Shown: positions 1 through 9,114, numbered from the stretch's first letter. The stretch: 64,000 nt of DNA from CAUZIZ01 sp965218775 (GCA_965218775.1 CBDCLS010000006.1:3038001-3102000); one strand, 5' to 3'. Notes: generated from the sequence alone by a model not told the origin. A program made the numbers and translations.

Positions 1-750
1 GTGCAATCTCTCGTCCCCGAGCATGCAGAACTGCATCTGCTGTTCTCGATGATCATCCCTATCCCCTGGCTGGAACGGGTGCCCACCTACAAGGAACAGA
101 TCCAGCAGCTTAGCCAGAAAGACCTCTCGACATACGGTTTCCTGGGTTATCCGCTGCTCCAGTCGGCCGATATTCTCGTCTACAAGGCAGGAACGGTCCC
201 GGTGGGAGAGGATCAGGTGTCTCATCTCGAGTTGTGCCGTGAAGTGGCTCGGAGATTCAACAACCTCTACGGCGAGGTTTTCCCAGAGCCGGAGGCCAAA
301 CTAACGCGGTCCCCGAGACTGCCAGGTACGGACGGCCGCAAGATGAGCAAGAGTTACCGGAATGAGATCCAGCTTGCGGAGGATCCCTCGACGATTCGCC
401 AGAAGATCCTGACGATGGTCACGGACCCAGCGCGCGTGCGTCGCACCGACCCCGGTAATCCTGATGTTTGCCCGGTTTTCGAACATCACAAGCAGTTCAC
501 GGATGCGCCTGGACAAGAGTGGGCGGCACACGGCTGTCGCACCGCTGAGATTGGGTGCGTGGACTGCAAGAAGAGACTTCTCGATCATCTGCTGCCGGTG
601 GTCGAACCTCTCCATGAGAAGCGAGTCGAATTGGAAAAGGATGTCGATGGCGTGAAGGAGATCCTGATCCAGGGAAGCCGAAAAGCCCGAGTTCTGGCTC
701 AGGAAACCATGGGGGAAGTACGTCAGGCTATGAAGCTAGAGTACTCTTGA
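1..750 (+). CDS. trpS: Tryptophanyl-tRNA synthetase, C-terminal part (5' end outside window)
   Basis: Class I aminoacyl-tRNA synthetase that charges tRNA-Trp in the cytosol. The reading frame is open to the window edge, so the apparent GTG start is internal and the HIGH half of the Rossmann fold lies upstream. Visible family marks are the strand with VPEHAELH at the start, the helix DQVSHLELCREVARRFN, the ATP-binding loop GRKMSKSYRN near residue 117, and the late GCVDCKK segment typical of bacterial TrpS. About 249 residues remain of a usual 330. It ends in TGA, with scpA 58 nt downstream on the same strand, so it probably leads that operon. Confidence 0.96.
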   Translation: MQSLVPEHAELHLLFSMIIPIPWLERVPTYKEQIQQLSQKDLSTYGFLGYPLLQSADILVYKAGTVPVGEDQVSHLELCREVARRFNNLYGEVFPEPEAKLTRSPRLPGTDGRKMSKSYRNEIQLAEDPSTIRQKILTMVTDPARVRRTDPGNPDVCPVFEHHKQFTDAPGQEWAAHGCRTAEIGCVDCKKRLLDHLLPVVEPLHEKRVELEKDVDGVKEILIQGSRKARVLAQETMGEVRQAMKLEYS

Positions 751-807
751 CTGAGACTGGGAGAATTCGTCAGGAGAAACCCTTCATCCAGGGAAAGTGG
801 ATCACCA

Positions 808-1557
808 ATGTCTCTTCAACCTCAAGATATGACCGAGAACCTGCAGCCAGGGGATGAGGCGTATAAAGTCCAGCTCGAGATCTTCGAGGGACCCCTGGAT
901 CTCTTACTTCACCTGATTCGGCAGCAGGAAATCGACATCTACGACATTCCTGTCTCCTCCATCACACAGCAGTATCTAGACTACATCCAGATGATGAGGC
1001 AATTGAACATCACGGTGGCTGGCGAGTTTCTGGTAATGGCCTCCACTCTGATCTACATCAAGTCCCGCATGCTGCTCCCCTTGGAACCCGACTCAACAGA
1101 GGACGATTACGAGGGGGATCCACGCCAGGAACTGGTGGAGCAGCTCCTCGAGTACGAGAAGTACAAGCAGGCCGCCCATCTGCTGCACGAGAAAGAGAGT
1201 CTGGAATTGGCCGTGTGGACCCGCGGAGAGAAGGAGTTCGAGCTCGATGAGAAGGAAGCGGTATCGGTCGGGTTGTTCGACGTCATCAAGGCGTTTCACC
1301 AGGTAGTCCAGCGCTATCAGGATCAGATTGTATGGGAAATTGAACGAGATCCTGTCACGATGGAAGAAAAGGTCGACGAGATCAGGCGACTGCTCAAGGC
1401 TCGACGTCGGTTCCTATTTTCGATCTTTTTCGAACGCAAGCTTTCCCGAATCCATCTTGGGGTCACGTTGATGGCGTTGTTGGAGTTGGTTCGCCTGGGA
1501 GAGATTCGTCTCTTCCAGAAGGGGATTTTCGAGGACATCCAGATCGTCGCATGCTGA
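808..1557 (+). CDS. scpA: Segregation and condensation protein A
   Basis: Kleisin subunit of the SMC-ScpAB condensin, which compacts and segregates the chromosome. The 249-residue product has the N-terminal kleisin signature FEGPLDLLLHLI (about residues 26-37), the block DIYDIPVSSITQQYLDYI after it, and a C-terminal winged helix around FEDIQIVA. Length is normal. A short N-terminal extension precedes the kleisin motif. The stop overlaps the scpB start by 7 nt, so the two are translationally coupled as in many bacteria. Confidence 0.96.
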   Translation: MSLQPQDMTENLQPGDEAYKVQLEIFEGPLDLLLHLIRQQEIDIYDIPVSSITQQYLDYIQMMRQLNITVAGEFLVMASTLIYIKSRMLLPLEPDSTEDDYEGDPRQELVEQLLEYEKYKQAAHLLHEKESLELAVWTRGEKEFELDEKEAVSVGLFDVIKAFHQVVQRYQDQIVWEIERDPVTMEEKVDEIRRLLKARRRFLFSIFFERKLSRIHLGVTLMALLELVRLGEIRLFQKGIFEDIQIVAC

Positions 1558-2123
1558 AGGACCTCATGGGCAGCCAGATTCTGGCTATCCTCTTTGTCGC
1601 ACAGGATCCGGTGTCGGCGGCCCAGTTGGGCGAGATCTATCCTGATGTCTCGAAGGAAGAGTTGGCAGAGGTCTTGGACGACCTGGTTCGGGACTTCAAC
1701 TCACTCCAGGATTCGGTCGAGATCCGAGAAGTGGCCCAAGGTTACAGGGTCACAACCCGGCCTAAACATCACGAGATCATCCGGGCCTATCTGAGAACGA
1801 AACCCTCCTCCAAGCTCTCCCTACCTGCCTTGGAGACCCTGGCTGTCATTGCCTACAGGCAGCCGATCACCTTACCCGAGATTGCTGAGATTCGAGGTGT
1901 GAGAGGAGCGTCGCCTGTTCGGACCCTCCTGGAAAAGAGGCTGATCGAGACGAGGGGGCGCAAGAAAACGGTAGGGCGACCAATCATGTACGGCGTTACC
2001 AAGGATTTTCTCGTCCACTTCGGCCTGAAGGATCTTTCCGATCTGCCGACATTGGACGAATTTGAGGAAGTCCTTTCCCAGGCGTCCTCTGAGACCCATT
2101 TGGTCGACGCAGCCGAGCCATGA
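1551..2123 (+). CDS. scpB: Segregation and condensation protein B
   Basis: Winged-helix partner of ScpA that binds the kleisin linker in the condensin complex. The 190-residue product carries the conserved core LPALETLAVIAYRQPIT (near residue 90) and EIRGVRGASPVRTLLEKRLIE, followed by the usual GRPIMYGVT strand. Start overlaps scpA and stop overlaps the rluB start by 4 nt (ATGA). The scpA-scpB-rluB order is the common bacterial arrangement. Confidence 0.96.
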   Translation: MLKDLMGSQILAILFVAQDPVSAAQLGEIYPDVSKEELAEVLDDLVRDFNSLQDSVEIREVAQGYRVTTRPKHHEIIRAYLRTKPSSKLSLPALETLAVIAYRQPITLPEIAEIRGVRGASPVRTLLEKRLIETRGRKKTVGRPIMYGVTKDFLVHFGLKDLSDLPTLDEFEEVLSQASSETHLVDAAEP

Positions 2124-2818
2124 GACAGCGGCTTCAGAGAATCCTTGCCCATGCCGGCGTCGCTTCGCGCCGTAAATCCGAGGAGCTGATTTCGCAGGGC
2201 CGGGTAACGGTCAATAATGAAACGATAACCCGTCTGGGTAGCCAAGCAGACCCCGCGACCGATGAGATCTGTCTCGATGGAAAGCCGATTCGAAATGAGC
2301 GTCTGGAGTACTACATTCTCAACAAACCAAGAGGAGTGCTGAGCACTGTTTCAGATCCTCTGCGGCGGCCGGTGGTCACTCAGTACGTACGCTCATCCAG
2401 TCGGCTCTACCCGGCCGGTCGCCTCGACTTTCACAGCGAAGGACTGATCGTTCTGACCAATGATGGAGAACTGGCACGCCTCATTACGCAGGCCGGCAGG
2501 CTCCCGAAGGTCTATCAAGTGAAGGTACAAGGACAACCCCCTCAAGAAAAGATTGAAAGGCTATTGGCCGGTATTCGCGTCGAGGGTGCTCGGCTCGCTG
2601 CCCGGAGAGTCAGGCTATTGGAGAGAGCGAGCAACGCCTGGTACGAAGTGACGCTGGAGCAGGGTCGCAATCGGCAGATTCGCATCATGTTTGAGCGGAT
2701 CGGACATCCGGTACGAAGACTTCGGAGAATCGCGGTCGGACCTCTCCGTTTGGGCGATCTACCTCAGGGGTCCTATCGAGAAATGACGTCTCGAGAGGTG
2801 GAGCTCTTGCGCAAGTAG
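2120..2818 (+). CDS. rluB: 23S rRNA pseudouridine synthase of the RluB/RsuA family
   Basis: Isomerises a uridine of rRNA to pseudouridine; position after scpB points to RluB (23S rRNA, large subunit). The 232-residue product has an N-terminal S4 RNA-binding domain (residues 3-50, AHAGVASRRKSEELI), the catalytic aspartate in PAGRLDFHSEGL, the motif LSTVSDP before it, and the GRNRQIRIMFE strand typical of the RsuA branch. Start is the ATGA overlap with scpB. The last residues precede ribE by 15 nt. Confidence 0.93.
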   Translation: MRQRLQRILAHAGVASRRKSEELISQGRVTVNNETITRLGSQADPATDEICLDGKPIRNERLEYYILNKPRGVLSTVSDPLRRPVVTQYVRSSSRLYPAGRLDFHSEGLIVLTNDGELARLITQAGRLPKVYQVKVQGQPPQEKIERLLAGIRVEGARLAARRVRLLERASNAWYEVTLEQGRNRQIRIMFERIGHPVRRLRRIAVGPLRLGDLPQGSYREMTSREVELLRK

Positions 2819-2833
2819 ACGAGGAACTCTTCG

Positions 2834-3442
2834 ATGTTTACGGGAATTGTGCGGGAAGTCGGCAAGATCCTGCAGAAGCAGTTGTCAACTGAAGGGGCTC
2901 TTTTTCGACTGGGCTGCAGCGCAGAACTCTACGGCGAACTGGAGATTGGGCACAGCGTCAGTATTGACGGTGTCTGCCTCACGGTTTCCCAGAAGTCCAC
3001 CGGCGCGTTCGAAGTCGAAGCGACGCCGGAAACCCTTCGCCTGACCAATCTCGGTGTCCGCGAGTCTTCCGATCAGGTCAATCTCGAGCCGGCGGCAAAG
3101 TGGTCTGATTTTATCGGTGGACATCTGGTCCAGGGACACGCGGACGGAACCGGAAAAGTGACCTCCCGGAGTCCCGAGGGCAACTCCTGGATCTTTGGAA
3201 TCGAGGCGCCCCAGAATGTCCTCGAACACTGTGTGCTCAAGGGAAGTATCGCTGTCAATGGGGTCAGTCTGACGCTGTCGGGATTGAATTCAAACTCCTT
3301 TGAAGTCACAATTATCCCCCACACATTCGAGGTGACTAACTTTCGACTTCTCGGGGTGGGTGACCGGGTGAATCTAGAAGCCGATTTGATCAGCAAGTAT
3401 GTGGAACAACACGTCGACCGTATTACTCGGAATCCTACTTAG
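2834..3442 (+). CDS. ribE: Riboflavin synthase alpha chain
   Basis: Dismutates two 6,7-dimethyl-8-ribityllumazine molecules to riboflavin, the last step of vitamin B2 synthesis. The 202-residue product starts with the invariant MFTGIV and shows the two internal beta-barrel repeats, each with a V[ND]GVCLTV or VNGVSLTL motif, plus GHLVQGHADGTG. No FMN riboswitch is visible in the short spacer after rluB, so expression probably follows the scp operon. Its 3' end overlaps the next frame by 44 nt. The gene ribBX lies one gene downstream; ribD and ribH are not in the window. Confidence 0.96.
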   Translation: MFTGIVREVGKILQKQLSTEGALFRLGCSAELYGELEIGHSVSIDGVCLTVSQKSTGAFEVEATPETLRLTNLGVRESSDQVNLEPAAKWSDFIGGHLVQGHADGTGKVTSRSPEGNSWIFGIEAPQNVLEHCVLKGSIAVNGVSLTLSGLNSNSFEVTIIPHTFEVTNFRLLGVGDRVNLEADLISKYVEQHVDRITRNPT

Positions 3443-4025
3443 CGCGATCCCGTCGGCGGGCACAGTCTGGGGAAATAGTCTCTCATTCGGCGCTCACACG
3501 GTGCTCGTTTACGGATCGGATTCGGATGAGAAGGAGAGCCAGCTCGTAGTCCGACTGGCACGTTACCACCCGGATGTTTTTCTGGAGTGGGAATCAAAGG
3601 TCCATCAAGGCACCCTGCACCTTTACCAGGAAGCGGTCGGCGAGGGCAAGAGATTCACCTTGACCCATCTTTTCGATGCCGGGGTCGACATCGAGTCCAA
3701 GGATGTCATGACCGTTTGGATCTCCAAGTGGATGTACGATGAACTCACAAATGAGGGGTCCGTCAAGATCAAGTCGAACCGTTTACCCCTGACCATGCGA
3801 GTCGAGGGGAAGGATGTCCACACGCTTGCCCTCAACCGAAGGCAGCTAGAACTCCCGGTGCTGCGCCTGAAAGACAACAGGGGAGGCTCCTGGGCCTTTC
3901 ACGAAGACCGCGATAATCCGGTTCTGATGGAATATGTCCTGGGTCATTATCGCCTCTACCTGAAGTCCGTCTCCACGTCGCGAAAAAGTCTTCGCTGGAT
4001 CCGAAAGTTGCCACCGGTGAAGTAG
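3399..4025 (+). CDS. Secreted protein of unknown function
   Basis: A 208-residue product with a clear signal peptide (TVLLGILLSAIPSAGTVWG, first 25 residues) and then a beta-rich region; no family recognised. Start ATG lies inside the 3' end of ribE (44-nt overlap, different frame). Central features are many aromatic and charged residues, two cysteine-free halves and a basic C-terminus (STSRKSLRWIRKLPPVK). Its position between ribE and ribBX suggests co-transcription rather than a role in flavin synthesis. The long overlap is unusual, but the signal sequence and steady codon use beyond ribE support a real gene. Confidence 0.7.
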   Translation: MWNNTSTVLLGILLSAIPSAGTVWGNSLSFGAHTVLVYGSDSDEKESQLVVRLARYHPDVFLEWESKVHQGTLHLYQEAVGEGKRFTLTHLFDAGVDIESKDVMTVWISKWMYDELTNEGSVKIKSNRLPLTMRVEGKDVHTLALNRRQLELPVLRLKDNRGGSWAFHEDRDNPVLMEYVLGHYRLYLKSVSTSRKSLRWIRKLPPVK

Positions 4026-4082
4026 ATAAGGTTGCAACCCCCAACGTGTAACCTTCAACCCTGACAGGAGCCTTTGGTCGTC

Positions 4083-5216
4083 ATGAGCTTAGATCGAATC
4101 GAGGACGCAATTGAGGATATCGCGGAGGGAAAGATTGTTATCGTTGTGGACGAGGAGGACCGGGAGAACGAGGGAGATCTGACGATGGCCGCGGAGAGGA
4201 TCACTCCCGAGGCGATCAACTTCATGGCGACGCATGGGCGTGGGCTTATCTGCATGCCCATGACCGAGGAGCGCCTGGACATATTGCAGATCCCTCTCAT
4301 GGTTGTCGACAACAAGTCCGTTCACGGTACCGCGTTTTGTGTCAGCATCGAGGCTCGCCACAATGTTTCCACCGGTATTTCTGCCGCCGACCGTGCCACT
4401 ACCGTGCTGGCCGCCATCGATTCCCGAACGGGGCCGGAAGATCTAATTCAACCCGGTCATATCTTTCCCCTGAGGGCTCGGCCTGGCGGTGTGCTGGAAC
4501 GAGCAGGACAGACGGAGGCGGCGGTTGATTTGGCCCGCATCGCCGGTCTGAACCCCGCGGGTGTCATCTGCGAGATCATGAACGAAGATGGGACCATGGC
4601 CAGACTTCCCGATCTCACACGTTTTGCTGCAAAGCATAAGGTTCGCGTCATCTCGGTAGTTGACCTCATCAGATTCCGCCTGCTGACCGAGAGATTTGTG
4701 AGAAGAATCGCAAGCGTTCCCTTTGAGAGCGAATTCGGCGAGTTCCAATTACATCTGTTCGAAAGCGACCTGGATGGGAATCAGCACCTCGCACTCGTCA
4801 AGGGTGATCTGGACGGTGATGAGCCTCCCCTGGTTCGGGTGCATACCGAATCCGTATTGAGCGATGTTTTCCTGACCCCTGCACAGGATACGGGCAGGGA
4901 ACTCAGGCGCTCCTTGGAGATCATCCATGCGGAAGGGCGCGGTGTGTTGGTCTATCTTCGCCTGAAGGAGAAGGAAGCGCGGCTGTTGGACGAGGTGCGT
5001 CAACATCAGAAGAAGACGCAAGGCGAAGACACAAGTGCCCAGGCCGTCAGTTTCAAGGACTATGGGATAGGCTGCCAGATTCTGGCAGATCTAGGACTCA
5101 ACCAGATTCGCGTGCTCACGAATCACCCCAAGAAGATCGTGGGGTTGGAAGGCTTCGGCCTGAACATAACGGAGCAGATCCCTATCGACCTGAAACCGAG
5201 TGTGGTTGATGGCTGA
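4083..5216 (+). CDS. ribB: 3,4-dihydroxy-2-butanone-4-phosphate synthase fused to a degenerate GTP cyclohydrolase II domain (RibBX-like)
   Basis: The N-terminal domain (residues 1-200) converts ribulose 5-phosphate to the 4-carbon riboflavin precursor and is intact: acidic loop DEEDRENEGD, HGRGLICMP, DNKSVHGTAF, GHIFPLRARPGG and TEAAVDLAR. The C-terminal domain keeps the fold and end motif (DYGIGCQIL, LTNHPKKIVGLEGFGL) but lacks the three zinc cysteines: the usual SECL...SLRCDC stretch reads TESVLSDVFLTPAQDTG, and the usual RQEGRGIGL loop reads RLKEKEARLL. GTP cyclohydrolase activity is therefore unlikely. Start is ATG 4083 with AGGAG 12 nt upstream; a TTG at 4074 is possible. A true RibA must be encoded elsewhere. 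Confidence 0.9.
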   Translation: MSLDRIEDAIEDIAEGKIVIVVDEEDRENEGDLTMAAERITPEAINFMATHGRGLICMPMTEERLDILQIPLMVVDNKSVHGTAFCVSIEARHNVSTGISAADRATTVLAAIDSRTGPEDLIQPGHIFPLRARPGGVLERAGQTEAAVDLARIAGLNPAGVICEIMNEDGTMARLPDLTRFAAKHKVRVISVVDLIRFRLLTERFVRRIASVPFESEFGEFQLHLFESDLDGNQHLALVKGDLDGDEPPLVRVHTESVLSDVFLTPAQDTGRELRRSLEIIHAEGRGVLVYLRLKEKEARLLDEVRQHQKKTQGEDTSAQAVSFKDYGIGCQILADLGLNQIRVLTNHPKKIVGLEGFGLNITEQIPIDLKPSVVDG

Positions 5217-5437
5217 TCTGAAACTCGAAAGACTCGTCGATGTCGCCGGCCAATGACCCGGACGGCCCCGTTCTCAATCCAGAGTAACTATAAGTAGCGA
5301 GCCACCTCATACCGCCGAGGACATTTGTATGTGCTGAGTCCTTGTCTTACCCTTGCCCGTGCCTTTGCCCGCGCCCCTGCCCGAGTTCCTCTTTCTCATC
5401 CAGGCCCAACGATTGTGGGAAGACGCAGAACGCTGTA
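5217..5437. repeat. Intergenic gap with low-complexity TGCCC-rich tract
   Basis: Convergent spacer between ribB and the VWFA gene. It holds a short degenerate tract of TTGCCCGTG/TTGCCCGCG/CTGCCCGAG units near 5350-5385. No gene or clear intrinsic terminator was seen. Confidence 0.5.
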
Positions 5438-6460
5438 CTAGTCTTCGTTCTTCTTCTTGGCCAGATATCCCCGACGGTGGACCACCTTAAGCTTGTCCGG
5501 TTTGCCGTCGCCGTTGACATCGGCATCGACCTCAACCTTGATCTTCCGCAGCTTGCCGTCTCTTTTGGTGTTGGTAGACACGTACCCAAGAGAGTACTGA
5601 TTCCTCAACAGATGGGAGATCGTCTCAAAAATCGAACGAAACTGGGCCGTGAATCGGGGAAAGAAGGCTTCGCCTCCGGTGTATTTTGCAATCTCCTTGA
5701 GAACCACGTCTGCCTGGTAAAAATCCAGTCGGGTAGAGTCGCTCATGCGATGTTCGTACCGAAGGCGCAGATTCTGGCCGATGCTAACGGGGTAGATGAC
5801 GGCATTGGTCCGTTTCACCTTCCGAAGGGCTTGGTCCATGTTTTTCTTGCTGAGGGTATCCAGTCCGGTGGAGATCAAGACGATTGCCGTCTTGCCCTCC
5901 ATTTCCTCAATCCGATCCAAGGTATCGTAAAGGGTGTCGTAAAGGCAGCTTTCACGGAAGCCAGGATAGTTCAAGCGGCGCAGCGCACCGAAGACCTTGG
6001 ACTTGTCCTGGGTGAAGTCGACCAGGATCTCAGGTCGGATGTCGTAGGTGACCACCGCAATCCAATCTTCCTTGCGCATGTTGTGGGCGAAGATCTGGGA
6101 TCCCATCCAGGCCTCGTAGAGCATCTCCCAGGGCAAGACGCTGCTGTACTCCGTGATCAGGACGGCGGTCATGGGGCCCTCGATCGAAGTGAAGTGCGTC
6201 ATTTCCTGCTGCACTTTGTCTTCGTAGACTCTGAAGTGTTCCTTGCCCAGTCCCTGTATGAGATTGCCTTTCTTGTCCCTCACCGTGACGTCGACTCGAA
6301 TCTGCTCGACCGTCACTGTCAGGGCGGCCCGTCCCTGGGGCCGCTCCTTGTCTTCCTCGATCTTCTTCTTGTCCTTGGACGGTGATCCGGCCGATAGACC
6401 GGGGGCCGTCAACCACAGGAAAAGCGCTCCGGAAATTATCAGACCGATCGTTCTATTCAT
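5438..6460 (-). CDS. Secreted VWFA-related domain protein, acidobacterial type
   Basis: A 340-residue exported protein with a von Willebrand factor A-like fold of the family that is abundant in acidobacteria. The chosen start gives a signal peptide (MNRTIGLIISGALFLWL, about 25 residues); an upstream in-frame TTG would add nine residues. After a charged linker rich in K and E, the motif VTVEQIRVDVTVRDKKGN leads into GLGKEHFRVYED. The VWA domain (about 105-300) includes VLITEYSS in place of a perfect MIDAS DxSxS, KTAIVLISTGLDTLS and the C-terminal YSLGY strand. Ends with NGDGKPDKLK, which resembles a calcium-binding dockerin-like loop. It is transcribed toward ribB. Role unknown, probably surface adhesion or assembly. 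Confidence 0.85.
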   Translation of the reverse strand: MNRTIGLIISGALFLWLTAPGLSAGSPSKDKKKIEEDKERPQGRAALTVTVEQIRVDVTVRDKKGNLIQGLGKEHFRVYEDKVQQEMTHFTSIEGPMTAVLITEYSSVLPWEMLYEAWMGSQIFAHNMRKEDWIAVVTYDIRPEILVDFTQDKSKVFGALRRLNYPGFRESCLYDTLYDTLDRIEEMEGKTAIVLISTGLDTLSKKNMDQALRKVKRTNAVIYPVSIGQNLRLRYEHRMSDSTRLDFYQADVVLKEIAKYTGGEAFFPRFTAQFRSIFETISHLLRNQYSLGYVSTNTKRDGKLRKIKVEVDADVNGDGKPDKLKVVHRRGYLAKKKNED

Positions 6461-6590
6461 GATGTTTCGACTCCTCGCAAGGACCAAGAGTGTGTCAGGC
6501 TGGCACCTGGCTTCAGGCAGACACTTATAGCATAACCAACAGTCGAGGCCGTTAACAAGTCAGGGAAGACGGTATGGTAAGATTGGGAAC

Positions 6591-7436
6591 GTGACTCCGG
6601 AAGCGAAAGAGGGGCGCCTGATTGAATTCCTGGGACAGTATGGTGACGTCATTGTGGCGTTTAGCGGTGGTGTTGACAGCTCCTACTTGGCTTTCATGGC
6701 CCACCGAGTCCTAGGCAGGAGTGCGAGGTCCGTAACCGCCATTTCTCCCTCGGTGTCCAACCTTCAGCGTGAGCTGGCGCTGGGTTTTGCCGCCACCTAC
6801 GAAATCAATCACAAGGTGATCTCGACTCAGGAGATGGAGAACCCGGACTACGCCAGCAATCCTTCCAATCGCTGCTATTTCTGCAAGTCTGAACTGTACG
6901 TTCACCTGGAGCGTCTGGCCAGAGAATGGAGCGTAGAGGCCATCTTCGACGGCAGCAATCAGGACGATGTCGGGGACTACCGTCCCGGCCGTAAAGCCTC
7001 CCAGGAGTTCTCTGTGATCAGTCCCTTCATTGAGGTGGGTCTGACCAAGGACGAGATTCGTCACCAATCAAGGAAGTGGGGCCTTCCCAGCTGGGATCAA
7101 CCCGCGATGCCCTGTCTCTCCTCGCGCTTTCCCTATGGGGTCGCCATCACCGAGCAGAGTCTACGACAAGTGGACGACGCCGAAGCCTTCCTCCGTGGCT
7201 TGGGGCTTCGCAACTTCCGAGTTCGACACCACGATAATCTGGCTCGGATCGAGGTGGATATCTCGGAACAGGAGAAGATCCTGGACCGCGAGTGCTTCGC
7301 CTCCATCAACCAGCGGCTCAGGGACCTCGGATACCAGTACGTCACACTCGATCTACAGGGCTTTCGGTCCGGTTCATTGAATGTAGGCGTGCAGCTGGAA
7401 ATAGAATCCAAGCCCCAAACCCCAGGTACGACCTAG
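6591..7436 (+). CDS. larE: ATP-dependent sulfur transferase LarE-like
   Basis: Member of the PP-loop ATPase family that adds sulfur to the pyridinium precursor of the nickel-pincer cofactor of lactate racemase. The 281-residue product (GTG start) has the PP-loop AFSGGVDSSYLA at residues 24-35, the block NRCYFCKSELY with a CxxC pair, the GSNQDD motif, and MPCLSSRFPYG carrying the conserved third cysteine. The three-cysteine pattern suggests an iron-sulfur-dependent rather than a single-use cysteine variant; that is inference. No larA, larB or larC neighbour is present. The next gene begins 7 nt downstream and may be co-transcribed. Confidence 0.88.
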   Translation: MTPEAKEGRLIEFLGQYGDVIVAFSGGVDSSYLAFMAHRVLGRSARSVTAISPSVSNLQRELALGFAATYEINHKVISTQEMENPDYASNPSNRCYFCKSELYVHLERLAREWSVEAIFDGSNQDDVGDYRPGRKASQEFSVISPFIEVGLTKDEIRHQSRKWGLPSWDQPAMPCLSSRFPYGVAITEQSLRQVDDAEAFLRGLGLRNFRVRHHDNLARIEVDISEQEKILDRECFASINQRLRDLGYQYVTLDLQGFRSGSLNVGVQLEIESKPQTPGTT

Positions 7437-7443
7437 ACCACAA

Positions 7444-9114
7444 TTGGGATTCAGCAAGAGCTACGTTTGCGGCAGCACCACAACCCCGTTGGTGTACAAG
7501 ACGGTGGGCGAGGTGCTAGAAGAAGCCGTCCTCAGGTGGAGCGACCTCGAGGCTGTGGTTGTCCGACATCAGGGGATCCGGTGGACTTTTCGAGAGCTTG
7601 CATTGGCCGTCGATCGCTTCGCCGCCGGGTTGGTGGAGCTGGGCTTCAAACCCGGTGAGCGGGTGGGGATCTGGTCTCCCAACAACATCGAATGGGTCGT
7701 TACCCAGTTCGCAACCGCCAAGGCCGGTTTGATTCTCGTGAACGTCAACCCCGCCTATCGTTTGTCGGAGCTCGAATACGCCTTGAACAAGGTGGGCTGT
7801 AAGGCCCTGATCCTGGCAGAACGTTTTAAGAGCAGCGATTATGTCGCCATGATTCGGGAGCTGGCCCCCGAGCTGGACCACTCCTCTCCTTCTCAGCTGA
7901 AGTCAGAGAAGCTCCCTGACCTCGAGACGGTGATTCATCTCGGTGATGAGTCGATTGCTGGATTTCACCGGTTTCAGGATGTGGGAGAACTCGCTCTAGA
8001 GGCGAGCTGGGCTGAGATCAAGCGCCTGGAGAAGGTGTTGCAGCCGGACGATCCTATCAATATCCAATTCACCAGCGGGACCACGGGTTTTCCCAAGGGT
8101 GCCACTCTGACGCACTGCAACATTGTCAATAACGGTTTCTTCGTAGGTGAGGGCATGAAGCTGACTCCTCGGGACCGACTCTGTCTCCCGGTGCCCCTGT
8201 ACCACTGCTTCGGAATGGTCCTGGGAGTCCTGGCCTGCGTCACCCACGGCGCTACCGTCGTCTTTCCGGGTGAGGGCTTCGAACCCACGGCTGTCCTGGA
8301 AGCCGTCGAGGCCGAAGGCTGCACGGCACTCCACGGGGTTCCCACCATGTTTATCGCCGAACTCGAGCATCCTGATTTCGACGGCTATCAGCTGAGTCAG
8401 CTTCGGACGGGGATCATGGCCGGAGCGCCCTGTCCCATTGAGGTGATGAAACGGCTGGTGAGCCAGATGAACATGGGAGAGGTCACCATCTGCTACGGGA
8501 TGACCGAAACCAGCCCAGTGAGTTTCCAGAGCCACGTAGATGATGAGTTGGAGAAACGAGTTTCCACCGTCGGACGCGTCCATCCGCACGTTCAGGTCAA
8601 GATTGTGGATGAACAGGGCCGAGTGGTTCCCAGAGGAAGCCCGGGTGAGCTTCTGACTCGAGGTTACGGTGTGATGCGGGGTTACTGGAACGATGAGGAG
8701 AGAACCTCCGAGGCTATTGACGAAGCCGGCTGGATGCACACGGGCGATCTCGCAGTCCTCGACGAAGAGGGCTACTGCGAGATCGTAGGCCGCCTGAAGG
8801 ACATGATCATTCGCGGCGGCGAGAACATCTATCCGCGCGAGGTGGAAGAGTTTCTCTACCGACATCCCAAGATTCAGGACGCCCAGGTCTTTGGTGTCCC
8901 CGATGCCAAGTACGGCGAGGAAGTGTGTGCCTGGATTCGGCTCAAAGCGGCGGAAGACTCAACCCCCAAGGAGATCCGTTCCTTCTGCAAGGGACAGATC
9001 TCTCACTACAAGATCCCCCGCTACATCAAGTTTGTCAGCGAGTACCCTATGACCGTCACGGGCAAGGTCCAGAAGTTCATGATGCGGGAGCGGATGGAAG
9101 AGGAACTGACCTGA
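7444..9114 (+). CDS. AMP-forming acyl-CoA ligase (fatty acid or aryl acid type)
   Basis: Adenylates a carboxylic acid with ATP and transfers it to CoA. The 556-residue product of the ANL superfamily shows the phosphate-binding loop TSGTTGFPKGATLTH (about residue 210), CYGMTETSP (A5), HTGDLAVLDEEGY (A7), GRLKDMIIRGGENIYPREVE (A8) and the catalytic lysine in TVTGKVQKF (A10). Closest in layout to medium- and long-chain fatty acid ligases; the substrate cannot be told from sequence. Start is a TTG, seven nt after larE, with no strong Shine-Dalgarno. The gene marks the left border of the accessory island: repetitive DNA begins right after its stop. Confidence 0.9.
   Translation: MGFSKSYVCGSTTTPLVYKTVGEVLEEAVLRWSDLEAVVVRHQGIRWTFRELALAVDRFAAGLVELGFKPGERVGIWSPNNIEWVVTQFATAKAGLILVNVNPAYRLSELEYALNKVGCKALILAERFKSSDYVAMIRELAPELDHSSPSQLKSEKLPDLETVIHLGDESIAGFHRFQDVGELALEASWAEIKRLEKVLQPDDPINIQFTSGTTGFPKGATLTHCNIVNNGFFVGEGMKLTPRDRLCLPVPLYHCFGMVLGVLACVTHGATVVFPGEGFEPTAVLEAVEAEGCTALHGVPTMFIAELEHPDFDGYQLSQLRTGIMAGAPCPIEVMKRLVSQMNMGEVTICYGMTETSPVSFQSHVDDELEKRVSTVGRVHPHVQVKIVDEQGRVVPRGSPGELLTRGYGVMRGYWNDEERTSEAIDEAGWMHTGDLAVLDEEGYCEIVGRLKDMIIRGGENIYPREVEEFLYRHPKIQDAQVFGVPDAKYGEEVCAWIRLKAAEDSTPKEIRSFCKGQISHYKIPRYIKFVSEYPMTVTGKVQKFMMRERMEEELT

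Noticed and set aside
2819..2833. FMN riboswitch before ribE
   Set aside because: The spacer is only 15 nt, far too short.
5350..5385. CRISPR-like short repeats
   Set aside because: Only a degenerate TGCCC tract of about 9-nt units without spacers.
5342..6385. 347-codon open frame on the plus strand
   Set aside because: Antisense shadow of the VWFA-related gene; no family motif and a proline/cysteine-rich start.
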